Below are positions 38,315-48,139 of a stretch of 64,000 bases of DNA, one piece after another. The DNA comes from Pseudooceanicola spongiae (GTDB lineage Bacteria; Pseudomonadota; Alphaproteobacteria; Rhodobacterales; Rhodobacteraceae). How positions within the stretch are numbered: position 1 is the first letter of the stretch; each line of letters opens with the position of its first letter. The translations under genes and the position numbers were made by a program. The stretch is from the NCBI RefSeq assembly GCF_014899185.1, contig NZ_CP045201.1, positions 2,526,501 to 2,590,500 of the forward strand. The letters are read 5' to 3'. Under the pieces are notes generated by a model. The model ran no database searches and was not told the origin of the DNA. It saw nothing but the letters and a program-made list of their open reading frames with translations.

Positions 38315-38346
38315 GCCTCCGGCGGGGATATTTTAGACAGGGAAAC
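38315..38346 (-). repeat. 32-bp inverted-repeat element, left arm
   Basis: Reverse complement starts GTTTCCCTGTCT and ends CCGCCGGAGGC; it differs from the right arm (38482-38513) at 1 of 32 positions. The pair flanks 135 bp including the fabI terminator. Confidence 0.8.
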
Positions 38347-38390
38347 GAAAAAACACCCTTCTGGCGGCCAAGCCGAACAGAAGGGCGTTT
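38346..38390 (-). terminator. Terminator downstream of fabI
   Basis: On the reverse strand, CGCCCTTCTG and CAGAAGGGTG arms around a 13-14 nt loop, followed by TTTTTTC. It ends the fabA-fabB-fabI transcript about 160 bp past the fabI stop, between the two 32-bp inverted repeats. Confidence 0.75.
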
Positions 38391-38481
38391 CCCTGTGCGG
38401 TCATCGGGATCCCTCCCTGTACCGCAGATACATGGTGATATTTTGAAGCTAACAAATGGTAAACATGGGCGCGCCCCGAAT

Positions 38482-38513
38482 GTTTCCCTGTCTCAAATAT
38501 CCCCGCCGGAGGC
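38482..38513 (+). repeat. 32-bp inverted-repeat element, right arm
   Basis: Begins GTTTCCCTGTCT, contains AAATATCCCCGCCGGAGGC; 31 of 32 bases match the inverted left arm. It ends 36 bp past the fabI stop. Confidence 0.8.
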
Positions 38514-38548
38514 CAGTGCGACTCCGGCAAGGCCGTCCGAAATCTGCC

Positions 38549-39337
38549 TTAGATGTTTTCGGCCTGCGGCATTCCCAAAACATGATAGCCGCCGTCGACA
38601 CGAATGATCTCTCCTGTCGTGCAGGCACCGGCATCCGACGCAAGATAGACTGCAGTACCGCCGACGGCTTCAAGTGTTGCATTCGCGCGCAAAGGAGCGT
38701 TGGCTTCGGTCTGACGGAACGTCTTTCGTGCCCCACCGATGGCCGCGCCAGCAAGGGTTTTCATCGGCCCCGGCGAGATAGCGTTTACACGAATACCATC
38801 CGGGCCAAGGTCATTGGCCAGATAGAGCACAGCGGACTCCAGAGCGGCCTTCGCGACACCCATCACGTTGTAGAACGGTGTCACGCGGGTCGAGCCCTGA
38901 TAGGTCAGCGTGAGGATTGTGCCGCCTTCGGTCATCAGCGGCGCCGCCCGGCGTGCCACGTCGATCAGCGAGTAGCAGGAAATATCGAGGGAGTTCTTAA
39001 AGTTGTCGCGCGTAGTATTGATGAACCGCCCTGCCAGCTCGTCCTTGTTGGAATAGGCGATGGCGTGGACGACAAAATCCAGTCTGCCCCATTCGGCCTT
39101 CAGCGCCTCGAATGCCGTGTCCATCGAGGCGTCGTTGGTGACATCCGCGTCGACCAGAAGGTCCACCCCGAGGGAGGCAGCAAGCGGCTTGACCCGCTTG
39201 CCAAAGTTTTCGCCCTGATAGGTAAAGGCCAGCTCGGCCCCGGCGGCGTGCATCGCCTTGGCGATACCCCAAGCGATTGAGCGCTCGTTCGCGACCCCCA
39301 TCACAAGACCGCGTTTTCCCTGCATCAATCCGCTCAT
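38549..39337 (-). CDS. fabI: Enoyl-[acyl-carrier-protein] reductase (NADH)
   Basis: Last step of each fatty-acid elongation cycle. 262 residues, SDR fold: GLVMGVANERSIAWGIAKA N-terminal cofactor motif, and the FabI active-site pair Tyr-x6-Lys in FYNVMGVAKAALES. GPMKTLAG and DAGACTTGEIIRVDGGYH are typical of FabI C-terminal parts. The ATG lies 7 bp after the fabB stop, indicating coupling. Third gene of fabA-fabB-fabI. Confidence 0.96.
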   Translation of the reverse strand: MSGLMQGKRGLVMGVANERSIAWGIAKAMHAAGAELAFTYQGENFGKRVKPLAASLGVDLLVDADVTNDASMDTAFEALKAEWGRLDFVVHAIAYSNKDELAGRFINTTRDNFKNSLDISCYSLIDVARRAAPLMTEGGTILTLTYQGSTRVTPFYNVMGVAKAALESAVLYLANDLGPDGIRVNAISPGPMKTLAGAAIGGARKTFRQTEANAPLRANATLEAVGGTAVYLASDAGACTTGEIIRVDGGYHVLGMPQAENI

Positions 39338-39343
39338 CTGCTT

Positions 39344-40573
39344 TTACCCGTTATACCGCGACAGCAGCATCGAACCATTCGTGCCGCCGAACCCAAAGGA
39401 GTTTGTCATGACCGTGTCGAGGCCCGCATTTTCGACCAGCGTCGTGGCGATTTCCGCCGGGTCGAGCGCTTCGTCCAGGGTCTCTACGTTGATCGAGGGA
39501 GCGATGAAATCATCGCGCAGCATCAGCAGGCAGAAGATCGCCTCCAATGCCCCAGCCGCGCCCTGTGCGTGACCCGTCATCGACTTGGTCGAGCTGATCG
39601 GCGGGGTAGACCCCTGCCCGAACACCCGGCGCACCGATTGCACTTCACCAACATCGCCGACTGGCGTCGAGGTGCCGTGTGCGTTGATATAGCCGACCTT
39701 GCGGCCCTCTGGCAGCGTCGACAGCGCCAGACGCATCGCCCGCTCACCGCCCTCGCCCGAGGGGGCGACCATGTCGTGCCCGTCCGAGGTGGCCGCATAG
39801 CCCGTCACTTCGGCGTAGATCGTCGCACCGCGCGCCTTGGCGTGCTCGAGTTCCTCAAGCACCACCATGCCGCCACCGCCCGAGATCACGAAGCCATCCC
39901 GGCTAGCGTCAAAGGCGCGGCTGGCGGTCTGCGGTGTTGCGTTATGCTTGCTGCTCATCGCGCCCATGGCGTCGAACAGGCAGGACAGGGTCCAATCGAG
40001 TTCCTCGCCGCCACCGGCAAACATCACGTCCTGCTTGCCCATCATGATCTGTTCCGCCGCATTGCCGATGCAGTGCAGCGAGGTCGAGCAGGCCGAGGTG
40101 ATCGAATAGTTGATGCCCTTGACCTTGAAGGCCGTCGCGAGGTTGGCCGAAATCGTCGAGGACATCGCCTTGGGCACCGCGAAGGGGCCGATGCGTTTGG
40201 TGGCGCCTGTCTTCAGCACCGTCTGATGCGCGGCAAAGATCGCGCTGGTCGACGGCCCGCCGGACCCGGCGACAAGGCCGGTGCGCGGATTGCTGATCTG
40301 GCTCTCGTCCAGTCCGGCGTCGGCAATCGCCTGGGTCAGCGCGATAAAGGCATAGGCCGCGCCCGGTCCCATGAACCGCAGCGCGCGCTTGTCGACGTGT
40401 TCCGCCACGTCGATCTTCAGCGTGCCCGCGATCTGGCTGCGGAAACCGTTCTCAGCCATTTCGGGCGAGGCTTCGATACCCGAGCGTCCCGCTTTCAGCG
40501 AGGCGACGACCTCATCGGCATTGTTCCCGATAGAAGAGACGATTCCCAATCCGGTAACTACAACTCGGCGCAT
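39344..40573 (-). CDS. fabB: 3-oxoacyl-[acyl-carrier-protein] synthase I
   Basis: Condensing enzyme that elongates cis-3-decenoyl-ACP, needed for unsaturated fatty acids. 409 residues. The Cys-His-His triad is visible: ACSTSLHC (about 163), HGTSTPVGD (about 299) and [12 protein letters not shown] (about 334). Position next to fabA, and FabB-type rather than FabF-type residues, support KAS I. A GGAGAG box precedes the ATG. Confidence 0.95.
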   Translation of the reverse strand: MRRVVVTGLGIVSSIGNNADEVVASLKAGRSGIEASPEMAENGFRSQIAGTLKIDVAEHVDKRALRFMGPGAAYAFIALTQAIADAGLDESQISNPRTGLVAGSGGPSTSAIFAAHQTVLKTGATKRIGPFAVPKAMSSTISANLATAFKVKGINYSITSACSTSLHCIGNAAEQIMMGKQDVMFAGGGEELDWTLSCLFDAMGAMSSKHNATPQTASRAFDASRDGFVISGGGGMVVLEELEHAKARGATIYAEVTGYAATSDGHDMVAPSGEGGERAMRLALSTLPEGRKVGYINAHGTSTPVGDVGEVQSVRRVFGQGSTPPISSTKSMTGHAQGAAGALEAIFCLLMLRDDFIAPSINVETLDEALDPAEIATTLVENAGLDTVMTNSFGFGGTNGSMLLSRYNG

Positions 40574-40596
40574 GAAGCTCTCCTTCCCTTGTCGCG

Positions 40597-41106
40597 TCAG
40601 CCTTCTGACAGCGCGACTTTCATATCTTTGACCTGATAGATCACTTCGCCGTCGGCCTCTACCCGGCCATCCGCCACGCCCATGGTCAGGCGACGCGTCT
40701 GGATCGCCTTGGTGAAATCAACGTAATACGTCAGTTTCTTACGATCCGGGCGCACCATGCCGGTCAGCTTCACTTCGCCAACGCCGAGCGCATAGCCCCG
40801 CCCCTGCCAGCCGCGCCAGCCGAGGTTGAAGCCGGTCAGTTGCCACAGACCATCCAGGCCAAGGCAGCCGGGCATGATCGGGTTGCCGGGAAAGTGGCAG
40901 TCAAAGAACCACAGGTCCGGCGTAATATCGAATTCCGCGACGATATGGCCCTTGCCGTGCGCCCCGCCATCACCCGAAACATCGGTGATGCGGTCCATCA
41001 TCAGCATGGGCGGCGCAGGAAGCTGTGCATTGCCGGGGCCAAAAAGCTCTCCGCGCGCGCATTTCAGAAGGTCGTCCCGGTCAAAGCTGGTGGGATAGTC
41101 GGCCAT
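40597..41106 (-). CDS. fabA: 3-hydroxydecanoyl-ACP dehydratase/isomerase
   Basis: Introduces the cis double bond (dehydration of 3-hydroxydecanoyl-ACP and isomerisation). 169 residues. The active-site His lies in [24 protein letters not shown] with the partner Asp in GLDGLWQ. I chose ATG at 41106; a GTG 3 codons upstream is too close to the AAAGGGGC box. First gene of the fabA-fabB-fabI operon; divergent from irr. Confidence 0.96.
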   Translation of the reverse strand: MADYPTSFDRDDLLKCARGELFGPGNAQLPAPPMLMMDRITDVSGDGGAHGKGHIVAEFDITPDLWFFDCHFPGNPIMPGCLGLDGLWQLTGFNLGWRGWQGRGYALGVGEVKLTGMVRPDRKKLTYYVDFTKAIQTRRLTMGVADGRVEADGEVIYQVKDMKVALSEG

Positions 41107-41221
41107 CAGAGGCACGCCCCTTTCATCTCATATCTCAAAGTTCAGCTTCCTCTATCATCGCGCCAGCTTGCCATGCAAGTCCGGGTGCTGCATCGGTGAT
41201 CGCAAGCATTCGCCAGACCTG

Positions 41222-41251
41222 TTGCGTCTTGGTGGTGTTTTTCCCTATATT
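41222..41251 (+). promoter_or_regulatory. irr: Predicted promoter of irr
   Basis: TTGCGT and TATATT separated by 18 bp, 31 bp before the irr ATG. Reasonable sigma-70-type boxes; no obvious ICE-type palindrome for Irr autoregulation is visible. Confidence 0.4.
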
Positions 41252-41281
41252 GTCGGGTGAACAGCAGGATACAAGAACGGC

Positions 41282-41701
41282 ATGTGTGCAATGGCAACCG
41301 AACGCGGCGCCACCTGGCTTTCCAAGGCAGGTTTGCGACCGACACGGCAGCGACTGGGGCTGGCGGCTCTGCTCGTCGGGGATGGCAGAAATCGTCATGT
41401 CACCGCCGAGAGCCTTTTTGCCGCCGCCAAGGAGACCGGACAGCCGGTGTCCCTCGCGACGGTCTACAACACCCTGCGCGCGTTTTGTGACGTCGGGCTG
41501 ATGCGCGAGATCACCGTGGACGGGTCACGCAGCTATTTCGACACCAACATGCACGACCATCCCCACTTCTATTGGGAAGACGACGGCGAGCTGACGGACG
41601 CCCCCAGTGACGAGCTGGAGATTTCCCGCCTGCCCTGCGCGCCCAAAGGGGCCTCGATCTCCAAGGTCGATGTTGTGATCCGTCTGCGCCGCGACACCTG
41701 A
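41282..41701 (+). CDS. irr: Iron response regulator Irr (Fur family)
   Basis: 139 residues. A Fur-type winged helix with LRPTRQRLGLAALLV (about 19-33) and VSLATVYNTLRAFCDVGLMREI (about 57-78), and HDHPHFYWED, the His cluster expected for heme/iron sensing in Irr. The N-terminal heme regulatory Cys-Pro motif of Bradyrhizobium Irr is not seen, as in most Irr outside that genus. Irr represses or activates iron genes under iron limitation. It is divergent from fabA. ATG at 41282 or 41291. Confidence 0.9.
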   Translation: MCAMATERGATWLSKAGLRPTRQRLGLAALLVGDGRNRHVTAESLFAAAKETGQPVSLATVYNTLRAFCDVGLMREITVDGSRSYFDTNMHDHPHFYWEDDGELTDAPSDELEISRLPCAPKGASISKVDVVIRLRRDT

Positions 41702-41723
41702 GGCCAATACGCCCTCCGACATA

Positions 41724-41768
41724 GAAAAAGCCCCGCCCGGATCTCTCCGCAGCGGGGCCTTCTTTTTC
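41724..41768 (+). terminator. Bidirectional terminator between irr and FKBP gene
   Basis: GCCCCGC (41730-41736) and GCGGGGC (41752-41758) stem with A-rich 5' side and T-rich 3' side; works for both converging genes. Confidence 0.8.
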
Positions 41769-41788
41769 GTAAAATCAGCGCAAACGCC

Positions 41789-42223
41789 TTAGGCGGCGAC
41801 GATTTCAACCATCTTGACGTCAAAGATCAGGTCTTTGCCAGCCAGCATGTGGTTGGCGTCCAGCAGAACCTGCTCGTCGCTGATTTCGGCAACCGTCACC
41901 GGAATCGCCTGCCCCTGAGGAGAGCTCATCTGCAGCTGCAGACCGACTTCCAGCGGGATGGTGTCGGGGATGGCTTCGCGCGGCACGGATTGCATCGCGT
42001 TCGGATCGCGCTGGCCATAGGCCTCATCTGCGACGATCTCGACTTTCTTCTCGTCCCCCACGGCCATGCCGGGGATTGCCTTGTCGAGGCCGGGAATGAT
42101 CTGGCCAGACCCAACAGTGAACTCCAGCGGGTCGCGCCCTTCGGAGCTGTCAAAGGTCGTGCCATCGGCCAGAGTGCCGGTGTAATGAATGCGGACTGTG
42201 TCGCCCGATTTGGCTTCGCTCAT
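41789..42223 (-). CDS. FKBP-type peptidyl-prolyl isomerase, SlyD-like
   Basis: 144 residues. FKBP halves GDTVRIHYTGTLADGTTFDSS and EFTVGSGQIIPGLDKAIPGM surround an inserted flap-like region with EAYGQRDPNAMQSVPREAIP, as in SlyD/SlpA. No signal peptide, so cytoplasmic folding helper. The metal-binding His-rich tail of E. coli SlyD is missing. Confidence 0.9.
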   Translation of the reverse strand: MSEAKSGDTVRIHYTGTLADGTTFDSSEGRDPLEFTVGSGQIIPGLDKAIPGMAVGDEKKVEIVADEAYGQRDPNAMQSVPREAIPDTIPLEVGLQLQMSSPQGQAIPVTVAEISDEQVLLDANHMLAGKDLIFDVKMVEIVAA

Positions 42224-42387
42224 GCTATATCCAATCGTCTTCGGGGGTGAATTTCAGGGCCACGCCTCTTTGGGCGCGGGTGCCTGTCTCGACTGACCCC
42301 GAGTCTAACCCAGCCACCGCGCGGGCGCAAACCGCTCTTCCCTGTGCCGATTCTCCGTGGCAAGGTCGGGCGTGGAAGGATCCAGCC

Positions 42388-43071
42388 ATGCCAGTGACCA
42401 CTTGTGTCTTCGACGCCTACGGAACGCTGTTCGACGTCAGCGCCGCCGCCCGCGAAGCCGCCGCCGAACCGGGACGCGAGACCTTCGCCGCCCATTGGCC
42501 CGCCCTTGCAGAGCACTGGCGGCGCAAGCAGTTGGAATATTCCTGGCTGCGCGCCGTGCGCGGCACGCATTGTGATTTCTGGCAGGTCACCAGGGATGCG
42601 CTCGACTGGGCGATGGAGGCAGAAGGGCTCGAGGACGCAGCACTCCGCGAACGCCTGCTGCAGCTCTACTGGCAGCTCTCGAGCTATACGGAGGTGCCGG
42701 AGGTCCTTGGCACGCTGCAGGCACAGGGGCTGAACACGGCGATTCTCTCCAACGGCTCGCCGGCCATGCTGGAGGGGGCCGTGCACTCCGCAGGCCTCGA
42801 CGATTTGCTCGATGCGGTGCTCTCGGTCGAAAGCGTTGGCATCTTCAAACCCGCCCGCGCCGTCTATGACCTCGTCGGACAGCGTTTTGGCTGCACACCC
42901 GATCAGGTGCTCTTCGTCAGTTCCAACGGCTGGGATGTCTCCGCCGCTGCGGCCTATGGCTTTGTCACGGCCTGGGTCAATCGCGCAGGCGCACCTATGG
43001 ACCGCCTCCCCGGAACCCCCGCCCATATCCTGCCCACCCTCGCCCCCATTCCGGCGCTGGAGATTTTCTGA
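42388..43071 (+). CDS. Haloacid dehalogenase type II (HAD superfamily)
   Basis: 227 residues of the L-2-haloacid dehalogenase family: nucleophile Asp in FDAYGTLFD (Asp9-type), Ser/Asn in LSNGSPAML (about 120), Lys in FKPARAVYDL and SSNGWDVSAAAAYG. It would convert (S)-2-haloacids to (R)-2-hydroxyacids, but HAD substrates are often broader. ATG at 42388 has GGAAGGA upstream. Its stop overlaps the ATG of the next gene. Confidence 0.88.
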   Translation: MPVTTCVFDAYGTLFDVSAAAREAAAEPGRETFAAHWPALAEHWRRKQLEYSWLRAVRGTHCDFWQVTRDALDWAMEAEGLEDAALRERLLQLYWQLSSYTEVPEVLGTLQAQGLNTAILSNGSPAMLEGAVHSAGLDDLLDAVLSVESVGIFKPARAVYDLVGQRFGCTPDQVLFVSSNGWDVSAAAAYGFVTAWVNRAGAPMDRLPGTPAHILPTLAPIPALEIF

Positions 43072-43889
43072 TGCCCCATTTCAAAAGCCACGACGGCGCC
43101 TCGATCTACTATGAGGACGCAGGCACCGGCACGCCCGTGCTCTGCCTGTCCGGTCTGACCCGCAACGCCCGCGACTTCGACTTCGTGGCCCCGCACCTGA
43201 GCGATGTCCGCCTGATCCGCATGGATTATCGCGGCCGCGGCCTCTCGCAATGGACCGGCCCCGAAACCTACAATGTCGGGACCGAGGCGAAGGACGCCAT
43301 TGCCCTGCTCGACCACCTCGGCGTGGCGCGGGCTGGCATCCTCGGCACTTCGCGCGGCGGGCTGGTCGCGCTGATCCTCGCCGTCACGGCCCGCGACCGT
43401 CTGCTCGGCGTCGCCTTCAATGACGTCGGCCCGGAACTCTCGACCAAAGGCATCGACGCCATCGCGGGCTACCTCGGCCTGAACCCGCCCTTCGCCACGC
43501 TGGACGAAGCGGCCATGGCCCGCATGTCCGACCCCGCCTTCCCCGGCGTTCCGTTCGCGCGCTGGCGCCAGATGACCGCCCACACCAATACCGAAACCCC
43601 CGACGGTCTGGTCATCACCTACGATCCGGCCCTGCGCGAGGCCGTCTTTGGCGGCAGGCCGCAAGCCACCCCCGACCTCTGGCCGCTGTTCGATGCGCTG
43701 GCTGATCTGCCCTGCGCGGTGTTGCACGGCGCAAACTCCGACCTGCTGTCGCCTGAGGTCGTCGCCCGCATGGCCGATCACCACCCCGGTCTGATCACCG
43801 CCGATGTGCCTGATCGCGGCCATATCCCGTTTCTTGACGAGGCCCCTTCCCTCGCCGCCCTTTCTCTCTGGCTGGAAAAACTGCAATGA
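43071..43889 (+). CDS. Alpha/beta hydrolase
   Basis: 272 residues. Nucleophile Ser in GTSRGG (about residue 94), acid in ANSDLLSPE, His in DRGHIPFLDEAP near the C terminus; the oxyanion-side motif is LSGLTRNARDF. Resembles PcaD-like enol-lactone or ester hydrolases. Start overlaps the HAD stop (TGATG) and its stop overlaps the next ATG, so the three genes are translationally coupled. Confidence 0.85.
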   Translation: MPHFKSHDGASIYYEDAGTGTPVLCLSGLTRNARDFDFVAPHLSDVRLIRMDYRGRGLSQWTGPETYNVGTEAKDAIALLDHLGVARAGILGTSRGGLVALILAVTARDRLLGVAFNDVGPELSTKGIDAIAGYLGLNPPFATLDEAAMARMSDPAFPGVPFARWRQMTAHTNTETPDGLVITYDPALREAVFGGRPQATPDLWPLFDALADLPCAVLHGANSDLLSPEVVARMADHHPGLITADVPDRGHIPFLDEAPSLAALSLWLEKLQ

Positions 43890-44854
43890 ACTTCGACATG
43901 ATCTTGGCCGCTGCGGCGCGCCTTGACGGGCACGCGCGCCACACGCCCCTGCTTTCCTCTCCCTTCCTCGATCAGATCGCCGGACGGCGCGTGCTGATCA
44001 AACCCGAATGCCTGCAGCACACCGGCAGCTTCAAGTTTCGCGGCGCATGGTCGGCGATTTCCGCCCTTGCCCCCGAGGTGCGCGATTGCGGCGTCATCGC
44101 CTTTTCCTCCGGCAACCACGCACAGGGCGTGGCTCTGGCCGCCAAGGCGCACGGCATCCCCTCGGTCATCGTCATGCCCGCCGACGCCCCGGCGCTGAAA
44201 ATCGAAAACACCCGCGCCCTTGGTGCCGAGGTGGTGCTCTATGACCGCGCCACCCAGGACCGCGACGAGATCGGCGAATCGCTCGCGGTTGAGCGGGGGC
44301 TGACCCTGATCAAACCCTTCGACAATCCCTTCGTCATCGCCGGTCAGGGCACCATCGGGCTTGAGATCGCGGCCGACGCCGCCGATCTCGGCGTAACACA
44401 GGCCGAGCTGCTGGTCTGTTGCGGCGGCGGCGGTCTGACCTCCGGCATCGCGCTGGCCTGCGCCACGCGCGCGCCCGGTCTGCGTGTCCGCCCGGTGGAG
44501 CCTGAGGGCTTTGACGACGTCGCGCGCTCGCTGATCTCGGGCAAGATCGAAACCAACGCCGCCCTGTCGGGCAATATCTGCGACGCCATCATCACGCCGC
44601 ACCCGGGCGAGATCACCTTTCCGATCATGAAATCCCGCTGCGGCCCCGGCCTGACGGTGAGCGAGGATCAGGCCCTGCAGGCCATGGCGCAGGCGTTTCT
44701 GCGGCTCAAGATCGTCGCGGAACCCGGTGGTGCCGTCGCCCTCGCCGCCGCGCTCTATCGCGGTGACGCGCTGGAGGGGGACACCGTCATCGCCGTGGTC
44801 TCTGGCGGCAACGTCGATCCGGCCATGTTCACCCGCGCGCTCGCCACGCTCTGA
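43886..44854 (+). CDS. Threonine/serine dehydratase-like PLP enzyme
   Basis: 322 residues, fold type II PLP lyase. The PLP Lys is in HTGSFKFRGA (about residue 51), substrate/cofactor Asn in SSGNHAQGVALAA, and the phosphate-binding glycine loop is CCGGGGLTSG (about 178). No C-terminal ACT domain, so catabolic-type threonine dehydratase, serine racemase or 3-hydroxyaspartate dehydratase are all possible. Its start overlaps the previous stop by 4 bp. A terminator follows. Confidence 0.88.
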   Translation: MNFDMILAAAARLDGHARHTPLLSSPFLDQIAGRRVLIKPECLQHTGSFKFRGAWSAISALAPEVRDCGVIAFSSGNHAQGVALAAKAHGIPSVIVMPADAPALKIENTRALGAEVVLYDRATQDRDEIGESLAVERGLTLIKPFDNPFVIAGQGTIGLEIAADAADLGVTQAELLVCCGGGGLTSGIALACATRAPGLRVRPVEPEGFDDVARSLISGKIETNAALSGNICDAIITPHPGEITFPIMKSRCGPGLTVSEDQALQAMAQAFLRLKIVAEPGGAVALAAALYRGDALEGDTVIAVVSGGNVDPAMFTRALATL

Positions 44855-44880
44855 ACGCTTGCAACGGGCGACCCTGTCAA

Positions 44881-44918
44881 CCGCCGCTCGGGGTCCCCTC
44901 CCCGCAGCGGCGGTTTTG
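44881..44918 (+). terminator. Terminator after the dehydratase-like gene
   Basis: CCGCCGCT/AGCGGCGG stem followed by TTTT, 26 bp past the stop. Confidence 0.75.
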
Positions 44919-44935
44919 TATGCATGCCGGATGTC

Positions 44936-45000
44936 GAAAATCGCACCGACGCAATACCGACGCGTTACCGCAGGGAATACCGACGTTACGATTCAGGGCT
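44936..45000 (+). repeat. Dispersed 11-bp-periodic element, copy 2
   Basis: Begins GAAAATCGCACCG as in copy 1 and holds three in-phase 11-bp units (TACCGAC, TACCGCA, TACCGAC). It lies between the dehydratase terminator and the pobA promoter region, ending 69 bp before the pobA ATG. Confidence 0.65.
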
Positions 45001-45014
45001 CTCGGCGATTTTAA

Positions 45015-46234
<1,220 letters not shown>

Positions 46235-46235
<1 letters not shown>

Positions 46236-47023
46236 TGCGTATTGCGAAACTGGACGGGCTGAACGTCCACTATACGGACGAGGGCGATCCGAACGGCGCG
46301 CCCATCGTCTTTGCCAACTCCCTCGGTACCGATCTGCGGCTGTGGGACAAGCTGGTGCCGCTGCTGCCCGCCGGTCTGCGCATCATCCGTTATGACAAGC
46401 GCGGCCACGGCCTGACCGACGCCACCCCCGGCCCCTACTCCATGGGTACACTGGTGCGCGACGCCGAGATGCTACTGGATCACCTCTCCGTCAAGGACGC
46501 GCTTTTCGTCGGCCTGTCCATCGGCGGGATGATCGCGCAGGGCCTCGCCGTGAAACGGCTGGACCTGGTGCGCGCACTGGTGATCTCGAACTCCGCCGCC
46601 AAGATCGGCATGCCCGAGATGTGGGCCGAACGTATCCGCGCCACCCGCGAAGACGGGATCGAGAGCATGGCCGACGCCGTTCTGGAGCGCTGGTTCGGCA
46701 AGGCTTTCCGCGCCACGGAGGAGCTGGCGGCATGGCGCAATATGCTGATCCGTCAATCGGTTGAGGGCTACGCGGGCTGCTGCGCGGCCATTTCTGGCAC
46801 CGATTTTTATACCCCCACCAGCGGGCTGCGCCTGCCGGTGCTGGGCATTGCGGGCAGCGAAGACGGCTCTACCCCGCCGGACCTTGTGCGCGAAACCATC
46901 GACCTCGTGCCGGGCTCCCGGTTTGAACTGATCCGTGGTGCGGGCCACCTGCCCTGCGCCGAAAAGCCCGAGGACTACGCGCGCCTCCTCACCACCTTCA
47001 TCAAGGAGACCGGCCATGTCTGA
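46235..47023 (+). CDS. pcaD: 3-Oxoadipate enol-lactonase
   Basis: Hydrolyses 3-oxoadipate enol-lactone to 3-oxoadipate. 262 residues, alpha/beta hydrolase: nucleophile Ser in GLSIGGMIAQGLA (about residue 91), acid near SEDGSTPP, His in RGAGHLPCAEKP. Start TGATG overlaps the pobA stop. PcaD is separate here, not fused to PcaC as in some bacteria. Confidence 0.94.
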
Positions 47024-47411
47024 CGCCAAAACCGCCCGTTTTGAAAAGGGCATGGAGGTCCGCCGCTCGGTTCTGGGCGACGCCCATGTCGACCGCGCCG
47101 AAGCCGCCAAGACCGAGTTTGACGAGCCCTTCCAGACCCTGATCACCGAAGGGGCCTGGGGCACCGTCTGGGCCAGCGATGGCATCAGCCGCCGCGAACG
47201 CTCCATGCTGACGCTGGCGCTGCTGGCCGCCACCGGGAATTTTGAGGAAATCCCGATGCATATCCGCGCCACGGCACGCACGGGCGCGACCAAACAAGAC
47301 GTGCAGGAGGCCTTCCAGCACGTCGCGATCTACGCCGGTGTGCCGAAAGCGAACCATGCGCTCAAGCTTGCCAAGGCGACCTATGCTGAAATGGAGGAGG
47401 ACACGAAATGA
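47016..47411 (+). CDS. pcaC: 4-Carboxymuconolactone decarboxylase
   Basis: 131 residues. Decarboxylates 4-carboxymuconolactone to the enol-lactone that PcaD uses. MHIRATARTGATKQDVQEAFQHVAIYAGVPKANHALK is the conserved C-terminal half with the His pair. ATG at 47016 overlaps the end of pcaD by 8 bp. Confidence 0.95.
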   Translation: MSDAKTARFEKGMEVRRSVLGDAHVDRAEAAKTEFDEPFQTLITEGAWGTVWASDGISRRERSMLTLALLAATGNFEEIPMHIRATARTGATKQDVQEAFQHVAIYAGVPKANHALKLAKATYAEMEEDTK

Positions 47412-48136
47412 AAGACTTAGGCCCGCTGATCCCGCGCAATCGGGATGCCCACCCGCCAGCCTACACGCCCGACTACAAGACATCTGTCACCCGCTCGCCC
47501 AAGTGGACGCTGCTGTCGATGGAGAGCACGCCGTCCGAGGAAACGGGTCCGCGCTTTGGCCATTCGATTTTGGGCGAATGGGACAACAACATGATCATGA
47601 ACTTCACCAAGGGCAAGGCGCCTGCGGTGGGAGAGCGCATTCTGGTGCATGGTCGCGTGCTGGACGAAAACAATCGCCCCGTGCCGCATACGCTGATCGA
47701 GGCCTGGCAAGCCAATGCCGGTGGCCGCTATCGCCACAAGAAAGACACCTATTTCGCGCCGCTCGACCCCAACTTCGGCGGTTGCGGGCGCACCATCACG
47801 GATGAAAACGGCTACTACGAGTTCCTGACCATCCGCCCCGGCGCCTATCCCTGGCCGAACCGCGCCAATGACTGGCGTCCGATGCACATCCACTTTTCCA
47901 TCTTCGGCACGGGCTTCGGCCAGCGCCTGATCACCCAGATGTATTTTGAGGGCGATCCCCTGATCAACCTCTGCCCGATCGTCAAGACGGTGCAGAGCCG
48001 TGGTCAGATCGAGGGCCTCGTCGCGCCGCTGGACATGTCCAAGGCGCGCGGCATGGATTTCCTCGCCTACAAGTTCGACATCGTTCTGCGCGGCCGCCGC
48101 CAGACCATGTTCGAGAACAAGCTGGAAGGGATGTAA
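47408..48136 (+). CDS. pcaH: Protocatechuate 3,4-dioxygenase beta subunit
   Basis: Ring-cleaving intradiol dioxygenase, Fe(III)-bearing subunit. 242 residues. Metal ligands are visible in the region YRHKKDTYFAPLDPNFGG (Tyr) and WPNRANDWRPMHIHFSIFG (Tyr nearby, His-x-His). Overlaps pcaC by 4 bp and is followed by pcaG after 3 bp. Confidence 0.96.
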   Translation: MKDLGPLIPRNRDAHPPAYTPDYKTSVTRSPKWTLLSMESTPSEETGPRFGHSILGEWDNNMIMNFTKGKAPAVGERILVHGRVLDENNRPVPHTLIEAWQANAGGRYRHKKDTYFAPLDPNFGGCGRTITDENGYYEFLTIRPGAYPWPNRANDWRPMHIHFSIFGTGFGQRLITQMYFEGDPLINLCPIVKTVQSRGQIEGLVAPLDMSKARGMDFLAYKFDIVLRGRRQTMFENKLEGM

Positions 48137-48139
48137 ATC

